The notes: generated by a model from the sequence alone, not told the origin. Counted from the stretch's first letter, positions 16,991-26,365 are shown. The stretch: DNA of 55,986 nt from an uncultured Prochlorococcus sp. (GCA_902624085.1 CACNWD010000005.1:1-55986); one strand, 5' to 3'. A program made the numbers and translations.

Positions 16991-18403
16991 GTGTGGCAAG
17001 AAACTAATTATCTAGAAAATTCAAATGATGTATTAATTTCAGAAAATAGTCACAAAATAAACCCGGCTTTAATAGAAAGTATTGAAAGCAATTCAATAGC
17101 AGATGAAGCAGGGTTCGAATCTGGAGATGCTATTTTAAGTATCAATGGTATAAAACCAAGAGATTTAATTGACTATCAAATATTGATATGCGATGAAATC
17201 TTAGAAATATCAGTTTTGGATAAAAATAATAAAGTTCATAACATTACAATTGAAAAAGATCAAGATTCTAGTTTGGGTATAAATTTTACAGAGGCTTTAT
17301 TTGATTCTCTCAAAGAATGTAATAATAAATGTCCATTTTGTTTTATTGATCAACAACCTTCAGGTAAGAGAAAAAGCTTATATCTTAAAGATGATGATTA
17401 TAGATTAAGTTTTTTATACGGATCATATCTAACATTAACTAATTTAAAGGAAAAAGATTGGAACAGAATATCTACCCAAAATCTTTCTCCTCTTTTCATA
17501 TCTATTCATGCAACTGATCCTGATATAAGAGAAAAATTACTAAGAAACAAAAATGCGCGAGAAATTTTAAATCAGATTAAGTGGTTTGAAAAACACGCTC
17601 TTCAAATACATGCACAAATAGTTGTATGTCCAGAAATAAATGATAATAAAATACTTGAGAAATCAATTATAGATCTCTCACATTTTTGGTCTAAAGAAAA
17701 ACAAACAGTATTATCTGTAGCTATTGTTCCTGTAGGTTTAACAAGATTTAGACCAGAAGATGATGGATTAATAGCTATTGATGAATGTTATGCAAAAAAA
17801 ACAATTCTCCAAGTAGAAAATATTCAAAAAATGATGCAGGAAAAACTTGGGACAAGATTCTGTTGGTTATCTGATGAATGGTACTTGATTGCAGGTGAAA
17901 AATTACCCAAGTATAAAACTTATGAAAATATGCCACAAGAATCAAACGGTGTGGGAACAATTCGTAGCTTTTTAAAAATGTTGGAAACTGAGACAAAATC
18001 TCTACCAAAAAAATTAGCTAAAAAAAGAAATGTAAGTTGGATAGTTGGTAAATTAGTTTATGAAGCTCTTGTCCCAACTCAAGAAAAATTAAATAAAATT
18101 GAAAATTTAAAAATAAATCTTTATGGATTACCAAGTCAATACTGGGGTCAAGAACAAGTAGTGACTGGACTGTTAACAGGAGAAGACTTGATTAAAGGTT
18201 TAAAGGATAAAGATCTAGGAGAAGCAATTTATATACCTTCGATGATGCTAAAGGTTGGTAGTGATCTTTTTTTAGATGATACAAAAATAGAAGATGTAGA
18301 AAAAAATTTAGGTACAAAAATTCACGTTGTATATGAAGCAAATGATATTATTAAGGATCTAGTTGGAAAAAGTTCTGGTAAAAATTTAATTAATCATGTT
18401 TAA
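16991..18403 (+). CDS. TIGR03279-type radical-SAM protein with PDZ and DUF512 domains
   Basis: A 470-residue protein. The PDZ-like part is at residues ~25-60 (IADEAGFESGDAILSINGIKPRDLIDYQ). The radical-SAM cysteines are Cys110, Cys114 and Cys117 (CNNKCPFC), followed by FIDQQPSGKR and LSFLYGSYLTLTN. The C-terminal half is DUF512-like. The family is annotated as a putative Fe-S oxidoreductase; its substrate is not known. The start is GTG at 16991, and no Met occurs before the PDZ domain. It overlaps the tolC gene by 8 bases. Confidence 0.87.
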   Translation: MWQETNYLENSNDVLISENSHKINPALIESIESNSIADEAGFESGDAILSINGIKPRDLIDYQILICDEILEISVLDKNNKVHNITIEKDQDSSLGINFTEALFDSLKECNNKCPFCFIDQQPSGKRKSLYLKDDDYRLSFLYGSYLTLTNLKEKDWNRISTQNLSPLFISIHATDPDIREKLLRNKNAREILNQIKWFEKHALQIHAQIVVCPEINDNKILEKSIIDLSHFWSKEKQTVLSVAIVPVGLTRFRPEDDGLIAIDECYAKKTILQVENIQKMMQEKLGTRFCWLSDEWYLIAGEKLPKYKTYENMPQESNGVGTIRSFLKMLETETKSLPKKLAKKRNVSWIVGKLVYEALVPTQEKLNKIENLKINLYGLPSQYWGQEQVVTGLLTGEDLIKGLKDKDLGEAIYIPSMMLKVGSDLFLDDTKIEDVEKNLGTKIHVVYEANDIIKDLVGKSSGKNLINHV

Positions 18404-19829
18404 AACTTTAATTAATTGTTGCTTAATAATTCCTTTCTTTTTGATAATACCTAATGAAAGCAAGGCTGAAATTTATGGTTTAAAAGAGGAAACATCAGTT
18501 AAAAAATTACTAAAACAAAGATTAATTAAGTTTGAAGATATACCAAATATCGTATCAAAAAGTAATTTAGAGCTCAAATCTTTGGAAAAATTAGTGCAAT
18601 CATCATCTTTCGATTTATCAAGCAAATTATCCCAAAGATATCCCAAGCTAAATTTAAATGCTAATGGTCTCCCTCAATATCTTTACTCAAAAAGTTTTAA
18701 TAACAAGACCACTAATACTAAAACATCTCAATATCAAATAAATCCATCCCTTAATTTGAGGTGGGATATCATTGATCCTGCGAGAGGACCGGAAATAAAA
18801 TCTTTTAAAAACAGATATGAAATAGCAAGAAATAACTACAAAATAAAAAAGCAAGATTTAATTCAAGAGGCAAAATCTCGATATCATAAATATCAAAAAT
18901 CAATACAAGAAGAAAAAAATGCTGAAATTGCTGTTGAATTATCTAATACAAGCTTAAAAGACGCTAATGCCAAATTAGAGGTTGGTATAGGAACTAAATT
19001 TGAAGTATTAGAAGCCAATTCTCAGCTTGAGAGAGATAAACAGCTTCTTAAAGAAAAAACAATTACCAAAGAAATAAATTTAATATCACTGAAAGAAATT
19101 TTTAATATTGATCTTGAAGAAGAATTTACTATCGAAAAGAAACAAAAATTAATTGGATTTTGGTTTTACCCATTAGAAAAAATTGTTAAAAGTGGCTTAA
19201 ATAACAGTTATTCACTACAAAATATAACCCTTCAAAATTCAATAAAAAGAAATCAAGCTCAAAAATTTAAGAATGCAAGTTTGCCGATTATTTATATTAG
19301 TAATAGTCTTTCAAGTTCGTTTTCTAAAGGAAGCACACTCACTGAACAAATTGATCCTGATAGATCCTCATCTACTTACTCCAATAAAATAAGCCTTAAC
19401 TTAACATGGAATTTTTTTAATGCAGGGCAAAATAATAATTCTTTTAGAGCTAAACAAGCTGAGGCTGAAGCTGAAAAGTTAAAGTTCCTCAATCTTCAGA
19501 ACGTTATTAAAAAAAATATTAGTGAGGCATATTTGAATTTATTAAAAAATAAAGACAAGATAATATCCACTAAAAAAGAGATTAGTGCGAGTAAAGAGGC
19601 TTTAAGATTAGCAAGATTAAGATATGACGTGGGAATATCTACTTTAAAAGATGTTTTAATGCGGCAAAAAGAATTAACACTTTCTCAATCTAAAAATATT
19701 AACGCAATTTATAATTATAATATTAATATAGATCAATTAGAAAGGTTAACTTTTCTTTTGAAAAATAAAGATTGTAATAGTGACATTAATACAAATGAAG
19801 ATTTTAAAGATTCCATTTGCGATTATTAA
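18396..19829 (+). CDS. TolC-family outer-membrane efflux protein
   Basis: A 477-residue protein with an N-terminal signal peptide (about residues 1-24, cleavage near SKAEIY). Two outer-membrane-factor repeats follow, each with long coiled-coil helices: around 150-230 (EAKSRYHKYQKSI, ANAKLEVGIGTKFEVLEANSQLE) and around 365-450 (ALRLARLRYDVGISTLKDVL). The V-G-x-G/S-T-x-x-(E/D)-V-L motif appears in both, as in TolC. It would form the trimeric export channel in the outer membrane. It starts inside the radical-SAM gene; the next gene starts directly after its stop. Confidence 0.88.
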   Translation: MFKTLINCCLIIPFFLIIPNESKAEIYGLKEETSVKKLLKQRLIKFEDIPNIVSKSNLELKSLEKLVQSSSFDLSSKLSQRYPKLNLNANGLPQYLYSKSFNNKTTNTKTSQYQINPSLNLRWDIIDPARGPEIKSFKNRYEIARNNYKIKKQDLIQEAKSRYHKYQKSIQEEKNAEIAVELSNTSLKDANAKLEVGIGTKFEVLEANSQLERDKQLLKEKTITKEINLISLKEIFNIDLEEEFTIEKKQKLIGFWFYPLEKIVKSGLNNSYSLQNITLQNSIKRNQAQKFKNASLPIIYISNSLSSSFSKGSTLTEQIDPDRSSSTYSNKISLNLTWNFFNAGQNNNSFRAKQAEAEAEKLKFLNLQNVIKKNISEAYLNLLKNKDKIISTKKEISASKEALRLARLRYDVGISTLKDVLMRQKELTLSQSKNINAIYNYNINIDQLERLTFLLKNKDCNSDINTNEDFKDSICDY

Positions 19830-20648
19830 ATGCATAATAAGGGAATGAATAATTCATCAAATCAATTAAAAGCAGAACAATTAAATGAATTAAATAATCT
19901 TTTTAATTCTATAAGTGATAGACAACTTAAAGATTTTGGTAATATTACCGCTAGTAATAAAGCGGATGGATCACTTATTACGAGTTGCGACATATGGAGT
20001 GATCAAACGATTGTAGAGGGTCTTTCAAAAATAGCTCCAAATGAAGGTGTTCTGAGTGAAGAAGGAGAAAAAATTGTTCCTCACAATGATGCATATTGGG
20101 TAGTAGATCCTTTAGATGGCACGACAAATTTTGCGGCAGGAATACCATACTGGTCTATTTCGATAGCAAGATTTGTGAAAGGTAAACCACAAGTCTCATT
20201 TCTTATAATTCCAACATTAAAGAAAAAATTTATAGCAATTCAAGGTGAAGGTGTTTGGATGAATGATAGAAAAATTATTAGAAGTAATAATGATCAAAGA
20301 AGCCAATGTGTTTCTTTATGCAGTAGATCAATAAAAATCCTGCAAAAAAAACCTAATGAAATTTTTCCTGGGAAAATAAGGCTTCTTGGTGTATCAAGTC
20401 TAAATTTAACTAGTGTTGCTATGGGACAAACATTTGGAGCGATTGAATCAACACCTAAAATATGGGATATCGCAGCAGCATGGCTCATCCTTGAAGAATT
20501 AAATTGTAAGATTGATTGGTTAGACGTTAATCCTGCCAACTTACGTGAAGGGATGGACCTAACTAATGTTAACTTTCCCCTGATAGCCGGAAGAACAGAG
20601 AGAAACATTAAAGATTTAAAAGAATGGGGAAATCTTCTTTTAAGCTAA
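19830..20648 (+). CDS. Inositol monophosphatase family protein
   Basis: A 272-residue Mg-dependent, Li-sensitive-type phosphatase. The metal-binding motifs are LSEEGE (first Glu pair), DPLDGTTNF (Asp-Pro-x-Asp-Gly-Thr), and WDIAAAWLI in the C-terminal half. Substrates in this family include inositol phosphates, fructose bisphosphate and PAP; sequence alone does not separate them. PAP phosphatase activity would fit the cysH-based sulfur pathway in this genome, as an inference only. The ATG follows the tolC stop directly; a second Met at codon 6 is an alternative. Confidence 0.87.
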   Translation: MHNKGMNNSSNQLKAEQLNELNNLFNSISDRQLKDFGNITASNKADGSLITSCDIWSDQTIVEGLSKIAPNEGVLSEEGEKIVPHNDAYWVVDPLDGTTNFAAGIPYWSISIARFVKGKPQVSFLIIPTLKKKFIAIQGEGVWMNDRKIIRSNNDQRSQCVSLCSRSIKILQKKPNEIFPGKIRLLGVSSLNLTSVAMGQTFGAIESTPKIWDIAAAWLILEELNCKIDWLDVNPANLREGMDLTNVNFPLIAGRTERNIKDLKEWGNLLLS

Positions 20649-20731
20649 ATAATAAAAGAAATATCACTTGCAAAATATACTTTTTAGTTAAAATAAGTAA
20701 GATATAAATTAAATATTTGAAGGGAGTTAAT

Positions 20732-21664
20732 ATGCAACACAGCACTAAATGGATTCTCAAGAGTTTGTGGGGTGCTTGTGAAAGATGGAGTAAATCAGAT
20801 TGTATAGATTTAAGTGCTGCATTTGCTTATTATGCATTGCAGTCTTTTTTTCCAATTTTGCTAATATCTTTGTCTGTTGCATCTTGGTTCCTTGGTAAAC
20901 AAGAAGGTTTAGATGAGCAAATTATTGAGGTAGCGGCGCAGATTTTACCTCCATCAGTTGTAGAGTTAGTAAAGACGACTTTGTTTAAATTAATCGATCA
21001 AGGCTTTGGTGCAGGTATCTTAGGTGCAATTTTTTTATTATTCACAGCAGGGAATGCCTACTTATCATTACAACGAGGTTCAGAAAGATTATGGGAAGAT
21101 GCTTTACCTTCAAAAAAGAGTTATTTACACTGGCAAGAACACGCCTCAAAGTTTCTAAGAAATAGAGTAGAAGCATTCTTAATAGTATTCTTTATTGGTT
21201 TTCTTATGGTCTTGGATCAAATAAGTGCGAATTTGAGAATGATTCCTGGTGAAGTGTTAAAAGATATCTCTGCTTCAAGTAATTGGCTATCAGAAATTAT
21301 TTTAAGATTGCCTGTACTTCAAGTGGGTCAATTTGCAGTTCCTTTAATTGGTTTCTCCTTAATGGCTTTACTATTACAAGCTCTTTTACCAAGTAGAAAA
21401 GTACCTTTAAAGCCATTAATTCCTGGAGCAATATTGATAGGTATTTTACTAACAACGTTAAATTTAGCAGTGAGTAAAAGTATCTTATCTCTTGGGGTAA
21501 GATTTCAAGCTTATGGATTTATAGGTGGTTTTTTGGTATTAACTTTATGGGTTTGGCTCTTAGGAGTAATAATATACTTTGGCCAATGCTGGAGTGTAGT
21601 GATTGCAAGTATGTCTATAGTAGAAATGCAAAAAAATAAATATAGGAAACAATTTTTTAGATAG
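20732..21664 (+). CDS. YihY/BrkB-family membrane protein
   Basis: A 310-residue protein with five to six membrane segments. SAAFAYYALQSFFPILLI near the N-terminus, GNAYLSLQRGSERLWE and the last segments RFQAYGFIGGFLVLTLWVWLLGVIIYFGQ are typical of the YihY/BrkB (formerly ribonuclease BN) family. The function is unsettled. I chose the ATG at 20732 because a strong Shine-Dalgarno (GAAGGGAG at 20719-20726) sits at the right distance; a TTG at 20717 would start inside or before that site. Confidence 0.85.
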   Translation: MQHSTKWILKSLWGACERWSKSDCIDLSAAFAYYALQSFFPILLISLSVASWFLGKQEGLDEQIIEVAAQILPPSVVELVKTTLFKLIDQGFGAGILGAIFLLFTAGNAYLSLQRGSERLWEDALPSKKSYLHWQEHASKFLRNRVEAFLIVFFIGFLMVLDQISANLRMIPGEVLKDISASSNWLSEIILRLPVLQVGQFAVPLIGFSLMALLLQALLPSRKVPLKPLIPGAILIGILLTTLNLAVSKSILSLGVRFQAYGFIGGFLVLTLWVWLLGVIIYFGQCWSVVIASMSIVEMQKNKYRKQFFR

Positions 21665-21678
21665 GGTAATATATCTCA

Positions 21679-21999
21679 ATGAACAAAAGTCTTATTACTT
21701 ATAGTATTATTTCTTTTATAATAATTTTCTTTTTTGGATTTAACTTCTTATTTAGTTTACTGGGAAATATTCTGATCATATTATTTTTAACTCCCATACT
21801 ATTAGTGGTTATAGCTTTTTTAACAATTAATTCTTTTAAATCAAAATTTAAGGTTTGTACAAATTGTGGTACAACAATGATCAGTGATAACGAAAGTTGT
21901 CTGTATTGTGGATCTAATTTTAGTGAAATTGATAATAAAAAATACTCCGAGGATGCTAGTAGTGAAACTATTGAAATTGAAGCGGAAGAAATTAATTAA
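21679..21999 (+). CDS. Membrane-anchored small zinc-ribbon protein
   Basis: A 106-residue protein: two hydrophobic segments (about residues 7-25 and 28-49), then a four-cysteine zinc ribbon (Cys60, Cys63, Cys74, Cys77; CxxC-x10-CxxC), then an acidic tail ending in EIEAEEIN. Architecture suggests a membrane-tethered cytosolic zinc finger. I do not recognise a named family. It lies 14 nt after the YihY gene on the same strand, so they probably share a transcript. It is followed 21 nt later by the convergent hli gene. Confidence 0.65.
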   Translation: MNKSLITYSIISFIIIFFFGFNFLFSLLGNILIILFLTPILLVVIAFLTINSFKSKFKVCTNCGTTMISDNESCLYCGSNFSEIDNKKYSEDASSETIEIEAEEIN

Positions 22000-22020
22000 A
22001 TTAAAATGAAAGTATAAATA

Positions 22021-22167
22021 TTAACCAATACCAATTTGTCTAAGTATACTTTGTCCAGTAATTAATTCAGTCCCTAAACCAATTAATATACCCATCATTG
22101 CTAAACGACCATTCCAGGTTTCTGCAAAATTTACGAATCCAAACCTTGTTTGATTTTCCTCATTCAT
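22021..22167 (-). CDS. High-light-inducible protein (HLIP, one-helix chlorophyll-binding)
   Basis: A 48-residue frame. The first 14 residues (ending FGFVNF) precede the chlorophyll-binding helix with the signature E-x-x-N-G-R-x-A-M-x-G (Glu16 to Gly26), then a hydrophobic helix ending LGTELITGQS. This is the standard Hli/Scp design: thylakoid one-helix proteins that bind chlorophyll and carotenoid and protect photosystems under high light. ATG at 22165-22167 is assigned because the family's N-terminus is this short; another ATG lies 4 nt downstream out of frame. TAAAAT at about 22187-22192 (reverse strand) may be its -10 box. Confidence 0.88.
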   Translation of the reverse strand: MNEENQTRFGFVNFAETWNGRLAMMGILIGLGTELITGQSILRQIGIG

Positions 22168-22229
22168 GACATTAACTTTTTTGATATTTTAGCGTCTCAT
22201 TGATCAATATATGAATTAAAGTTAATTTT

Positions 22230-22613
22230 TTATTTAATGTGTTTGATTCCATCAACAGGTTTATATTCATCACCAGTTAGTTCCTCATATATAATTGCAG
22301 GTAAGCCTGTCTCAAACATTGTTTGTAAGGCTTCTTTTAAGAAAGGATTCCAACCACCAGTACTAACCTTGCCATGCCTGACCGTCCAATCCCAGGTTCC
22401 CTGTAAATCCCTAGGAATTCTTCCCTCTCTATCTCTACGAGCAACCAGATCTAATGATTCAACTAAACCGACAACTACAGGATCCTTTCCATAAGAAGGC
22501 GTTAAACTTAATTCTAGCCTAACAGGATCCTCCTTTAACATTTTTAATCTAAATCTAGGAGGCAGTTTAAGAGTCCTGATAACAGAAGCAACTATTTTGG
22601 TTCTTTGTTCCAA
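22230..22613 (-). CDS. Conserved-looking cytosolic protein, family not recognised
   Basis: A 127-residue soluble protein with an even mix of charged and hydrophobic residues. Segments such as LKLPPRFRLKML, GTWDWTVRHGKVSTGGWNPFLKEAL and IIYEELTGDEYKPVDGIKHIK have the composition and Trp/Gly pattern of a conserved folded protein, and GC at synonymous sites is higher than in its neighbours. I cannot name a family. The start is TTG with a strong Shine-Dalgarno (AAGGAG) six to seven bases upstream. It is the second gene of a leftward trio: DUF2973, this, hli. Confidence 0.7.
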   Translation of the reverse strand: MEQRTKIVASVIRTLKLPPRFRLKMLKEDPVRLELSLTPSYGKDPVVVGLVESLDLVARRDREGRIPRDLQGTWDWTVRHGKVSTGGWNPFLKEALQTMFETGLPAIIYEELTGDEYKPVDGIKHIK

Positions 22614-22643
22614 TTTTTTCTCCTTTTAAAAAACATAGAAAGG

Positions 22644-22901
22644 TTATTCAGAAGTAGTTCCTTTCTCTAAAGTAGAATCACTATCATTAGAGAATCTTAC
22701 TGTTAATAGTTCTTCATCTGTTATGTTCCCAGATTTATCAAGTAATTCAGGGTGAATTGTATATTTTCTTTGATTGTTAGGCGTAAATGCATTTTTTTTA
22801 TCCTTATCATACGCACTCCATCCATTTGACATTACAGTAAAAGCTTTCCAAATAAGGAAAAAAAGTGCTGCTGAATAAATTAAGGGAAATAAAAGAGTCA
22901 T
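22644..22901 (-). CDS. Small membrane-anchored protein, probable DUF2973
   Basis: An 85-residue protein with one N-terminal membrane segment (about residues 2-22), then a polar tail. The HPELLDKSGNITDEELLTVRF segment agrees with the end of DUF2973 proteins, a cyanobacterial family of unknown function. I am moderately sure of the name. It is divergent from htrA across 153 bp and lies 30 nt upstream of the next leftward gene. Confidence 0.6.
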   Translation of the reverse strand: MTLLFPLIYSAALFFLIWKAFTVMSNGWSAYDKDKKNAFTPNNQRKYTIHPELLDKSGNITDEELLTVRFSNDSDSTLEKGTTSE

Positions 22902-23054
22902 TATGAAAATATAGTACTATAATTGTAAATCTATGTTAGCCATAATAGTTAGAAATAATAAGAAATTCGCCAAATTTAATTAATTAGTAATTTTGAGTAT
23001 TATTAAGATGAACATACAAAAAGAAAATAACTATTCTTAAATATATTAAAAATT

Positions 23055-24194
23055 ATGTTTTATATGGTTAAGAAAAAATTTCAAATTAACAAGCTACTTT
23101 TTATTTCAGCAATATTTGTAGGCTTATCAATAAACTCTGAATCAATTTCTTCTACTTATAAAAAAAGAATTGATAATGCATTGATTGCAAATGAAAGTAA
23201 ATCTTTCATAACAAAAGCAATTGAAAAGTCTGGTCCTGCTGTAGTAACTATTGATACTCAGAGACTTGTAAAATCTAATAAGATTTCTAGAGATCCAAGA
23301 ATACTTAAAGATCCTTATTTTGAACGATTTTTTGGTTTAACAATACCTTTTGAACCTCAAGAAAGGATAGAACAAGGACAAGGAAGTGGTGTAATAATCG
23401 ATAATGGAATTGTTCTTACCAATGCGCATGTAGTAAATCAAACCGAGAAATTAATTGTAGGTTTACAAGATGGCAGAAAATTTTCTGGGAAAGTTTTAGG
23501 TCAAGATATGCTTACAGACTTAGCAGTAATTAAATTAAAAGGGAAAGGACCATGGCCTAAAGCTAGCTTAGGTAATTCTGACGATATCAATGTGGGTGAT
23601 TGGGCAATTGCAGTCGGTAATCCTTATGGCTTAGAAAACACAGTAACACTTGGAATAATCAGCAATCTAAATCGAAATGTTTCCCAATTAGGAATATACG
23701 ACAAAAAGATTGAGCTTATTCAAACCGATGCAGCTATTAATCCGGGAAACTCAGGAGGCCCTTTACTAAATAATAAAGGGGAAGTAATTGGTATAAATAC
23801 TTTAATTAGATCTGGGCCAGGAGCAGGACTAAGTTTCGCTATCCCAATAAATAAAGTCAAAGAGATAGTTGATGAATTATTAGTAAACGGTAAAGTTATT
23901 CATCCTATGATAGGTATCAGCCTAATAAATGAAACTTCTTTAGAAACAAACAACATAAAGGTCAAAGTTGGTTATGTAGTACCTAAAAGTCCAGCTGCTA
24001 AAAGCGGAATTTTGGTAAATGATATCATTTTAAAAGTAGAAAAAGAATATATATATCAATCATCAGATGTTGTTGATGCTATTAATCAAAATGGAATAAA
24101 TAAATTTGCAAATATTTTAATCGAAAGAAATAAAAGTTTAATTAATATTAATGTAAAACCTATTGATATAAGAGATCTTTCTAAAAATAAATAA
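23055..24194 (+). CDS. HtrA/Deg-family serine protease
   Basis: A 379-residue periplasmic or lumen-facing protease/chaperone. It has an N-terminal hydrophobic export segment (about residues 12-28), then the trypsin-like domain with the full triad: His125 (LTNAHVV), Asp155 (DMLTDLAVI) and Ser233 (NPGNSGGPL). One PDZ domain follows (about residues 282-370, GYVVPKSPAAKSGILVNDIIL). This is the HhoA/HhoB/HtrA layout of cyanobacteria, acting on misfolded proteins under light and heat stress. Which of the three paralogues it is cannot be told from sequence alone. The 153-bp spacer upstream contains several TATAAT-like boxes. Confidence 0.92.
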   Translation: MFYMVKKKFQINKLLFISAIFVGLSINSESISSTYKKRIDNALIANESKSFITKAIEKSGPAVVTIDTQRLVKSNKISRDPRILKDPYFERFFGLTIPFEPQERIEQGQGSGVIIDNGIVLTNAHVVNQTEKLIVGLQDGRKFSGKVLGQDMLTDLAVIKLKGKGPWPKASLGNSDDINVGDWAIAVGNPYGLENTVTLGIISNLNRNVSQLGIYDKKIELIQTDAAINPGNSGGPLLNNKGEVIGINTLIRSGPGAGLSFAIPINKVKEIVDELLVNGKVIHPMIGISLINETSLETNNIKVKVGYVVPKSPAAKSGILVNDIILKVEKEYIYQSSDVVDAINQNGINKFANILIERNKSLININVKPIDIRDLSKNK

Positions 24195-24196
24195 TA

Positions 24197-24346
24197 TCAC
24201 CTTTCATGATCTTTAAGTATTTCTACACATTTTGAGATACATTGGCCATCTGAGATATCACAAGAAGAAATACATTCAAAATAATTATCAATTTGATCAA
24301 CATGCAAATTATTCAGACTAGAAAAATCATCCTTCTCTTTATACAT
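24197..24346 (-). CDS. Twin CX3C miniprotein, 49 residues
   Basis: A 49-codon frame from ATG at 24344-24346. The N-terminal half is acidic and polar (YKEKDDFSS). The C-terminal half carries four cysteines, Cys25, Cys29, Cys36 and Cys40, in the pattern CX3C-X6-CX3C, inside a probable helical hairpin (ECISSC / QCISKC). No signal peptide is visible. Twin CX3C pairs either bind a metal or close two disulfides, as in helical-hairpin small Tim-like proteins. The frame fills a gap between htrA (convergent, 2 nt) and the ABC-F gene. The spaced cysteines argue for selection, but I know no named family. Confidence 0.5.
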   Translation of the reverse strand: MYKEKDDFSSLNNLHVDQIDNYFECISSCDISDGQCISKCVEILKDHER

Positions 24347-24488
24347 TGAACTTATTTTAAATAGGTATTTATAAGATTAAACAAAGAGTAAGAATAATGT
24401 AAAGATAAATGAGTGATCTTGCCTATTTAAATGTAAAGATTTCTAAAAATAATTGAATTAAAATATAAAGAATAAGAAATTATACTTA

Positions 24489-26120
24489 CTAATTTGCAGT
24501 GGTATTCTTACTCTTTTTTTCTAAATAATATTCATACCCTCCATCAAAGGAATGAAAATTTGAATTTTTAATTTCAATAATTCTATTTGCAACTTTTGAT
24601 ATAAAAAATCTATCATGTGAAATAAGCAAAACTGTTCCTTTATAGGAATTTAAAGCAATTTCTAAATTTGCCTTAGATTGAAGATCAAGATGATTAGTTG
24701 GTTCATCAAGAAGTAAAAAATTACTTGGCTTCAAAATTATTAATGCCATTGCTAATCTCGCTTTCTCGCCACCACTTAATTGATTAACCTTTTTAAAAAC
24801 AGTATCTTTATAAAAACCAAATCCACCTAAAAATGTTCTAACTTTTTTTTGTGGCCAATTTGGCACCATTTCAAAAATCAAATCAATAATAATTTTTTCT
24901 GGATCAAGTGCCTCTGATTGATTTTGTTCATAATAACTTGTAATTAAATTGTGTTTACCTAACTTAATTTCTCCAATCTCAGGATTAATTTGCTTCATTA
25001 TTAACTTAAATAATGTAGATTTGCCAGCCCCATTCGGACCTAAGAATGCAACTTTTTCTCCACTAATAATCTTTAGATTTGATTCAAAAAATATAATCTT
25101 ATCAGAGAAACCATGACATAAATTTTTAATTTCTAAAACAGATTTACCTGAAGGTTTACATTCTGGAAATTTAAAAATAGGACTCTTTGCCTTTTTCAAA
25201 ACATTATCAACTTTTACAATCTTACTAATTTGTTTTTCTCGACTCTTTGCTTGAGTACTTCTTGTAGCACTTGCTCTAAATCTCTCAATATATCTTTTTT
25301 GAGTTTCTAGTTCTTTCTGTTGTAATTGATATGCTTTATTTCGAGATTGTTCATCTAATAATTTTTGTTCCATAAAAAAAGAATAATTTCCGTTATATGT
25401 TTTTGAAATACCGTTTTCTATAAAAACAATTTTTTTACATAATTTATCGATAAAATAACGGTCATGGCTTATCACTATAATTGAAGTTTTAAGAGGTAAT
25501 AAATATTCTTCTAACCAAGATATAGTATCTAAGTCAAGATGATTAGTTGGTTCATCAAGTAATAGTAAATCTGGTTGTAACAACATTATTTTTCCCAAAG
25601 CAATTTTCATTTGCCAACCGCATGAGAAATTTGAAACCAACTCATTAGCTTCCCCTTGGGAGAAACCTAGTACTGGAAGAATCTTATCAACTTTTGCTGG
25701 TATCAAATAACCACCTAAATCTTCAAATTTTCTCTGATAATTTCCTATCTTATTTATTAAATTATTTAAATTTCCTGATTCTCTTGAATCTTTTTTATTA
25801 AGCATCTCTGCCTCCAATGCATTTATTTTCTGACTAATTATTTGAATTTCTTTAAATGCACCAATCAATTCATCTCTCACAGAATTATTCATATTTAAAT
25901 CAAATTCCTGCTTTAAATATGAAATTCTAGGATTTCCCTCTTTTATAATAGCGCCACTAGTTTGCTCTTCTTCTCCGATTAAGATTTTTAGTTGAGTTGT
26001 TTTACCGGCGCCATTAGAACCAATCAAACCAATCTTTTCACCTTTTTTAATTTCCCAATTTATATTTTTCAGTACTAAATCGGTAGCAAAAATTTTAGTT
26101 ATATTTTCTAGTCTTAACAC
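24489..26120 (-). CDS. ABC-F family ATPase
   Basis: A 543-residue protein with two ABC domains and no membrane segments, as in ABC-F proteins that act on ribosomes (EttA, Uup, YheS group). Domain 1 has GSNGAGKTT (about residues 34-42), SCGWQMKIALG in place of the LSGG signature, and LLLLDEPTNHLDLD. Domain 2 has GPNGAGKST, LSGGEKARLAM and LLLDEPTNHLDLQ. The inter-domain linker contains the basic RFRASATRSTQAKSREKQ region. Family members resolve stalled ribosomes or regulate translation; which one applies here is not determined. Confidence 0.9.
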   Translation of the reverse strand: MLRLENITKIFATDLVLKNINWEIKKGEKIGLIGSNGAGKTTQLKILIGEEEQTSGAIIKEGNPRISYLKQEFDLNMNNSVRDELIGAFKEIQIISQKINALEAEMLNKKDSRESGNLNNLINKIGNYQRKFEDLGGYLIPAKVDKILPVLGFSQGEANELVSNFSCGWQMKIALGKIMLLQPDLLLLDEPTNHLDLDTISWLEEYLLPLKTSIIVISHDRYFIDKLCKKIVFIENGISKTYNGNYSFFMEQKLLDEQSRNKAYQLQQKELETQKRYIERFRASATRSTQAKSREKQISKIVKVDNVLKKAKSPIFKFPECKPSGKSVLEIKNLCHGFSDKIIFFESNLKIISGEKVAFLGPNGAGKSTLFKLIMKQINPEIGEIKLGKHNLITSYYEQNQSEALDPEKIIIDLIFEMVPNWPQKKVRTFLGGFGFYKDTVFKKVNQLSGGEKARLAMALIILKPSNFLLLDEPTNHLDLQSKANLEIALNSYKGTVLLISHDRFFISKVANRIIEIKNSNFHSFDGGYEYYLEKKSKNTTAN

Positions 26121-26188
26121 TTTAAAAATTAATTTACATAAAAAGATTCTTGGCTTCCAAAAAATAATTTGTGGAATAAAATTATAAT

Positions 26189-26365
26189 ATGAAGAGAATA
26201 GAACAAATTGTAGCTATTTTCATAGCAGCAGGATTATCGATACCAAGTTATTGGTTCTTCTGGACTTTAGCTGGTGGTGGAGGCTATGAAAAAAGAGCAA
26301 AACCTATTATTGAAAATAAATCACAAAAAATGTTAAAGTCCTCCTCTAACTTTGATAAGCCATAA
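26189..26365 (+). CDS. Small single-pass membrane protein, 58 residues
   Basis: A 58-codon frame from ATG 26189. Residues 6-28 form one hydrophobic membrane helix containing YWFFWTLAGGGG, and a basic/polar tail follows (YEKRAKPIIENKSQK). Aromatic clusters followed by a Gly run in such short proteins are common in thylakoid complex subunits, but I recognise none. It is divergent from the ABC-F gene (68-bp spacer) and its last 33 bases overlap the convergent Nif11-like gene. Confidence 0.55.
   Translation: MKRIEQIVAIFIAAGLSIPSYWFFWTLAGGGGYEKRAKPIIENKSQKMLKSSSNFDKP

Noticed and set aside
20717-20731. TTG start for the YihY gene
   Set aside because: It overlaps the Shine-Dalgarno that belongs to ATG 20732.
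24412-24459. 15-codon frame in the htrA to ABC-F gap
   Set aside because: Too short, no pattern or ribosome-binding site.
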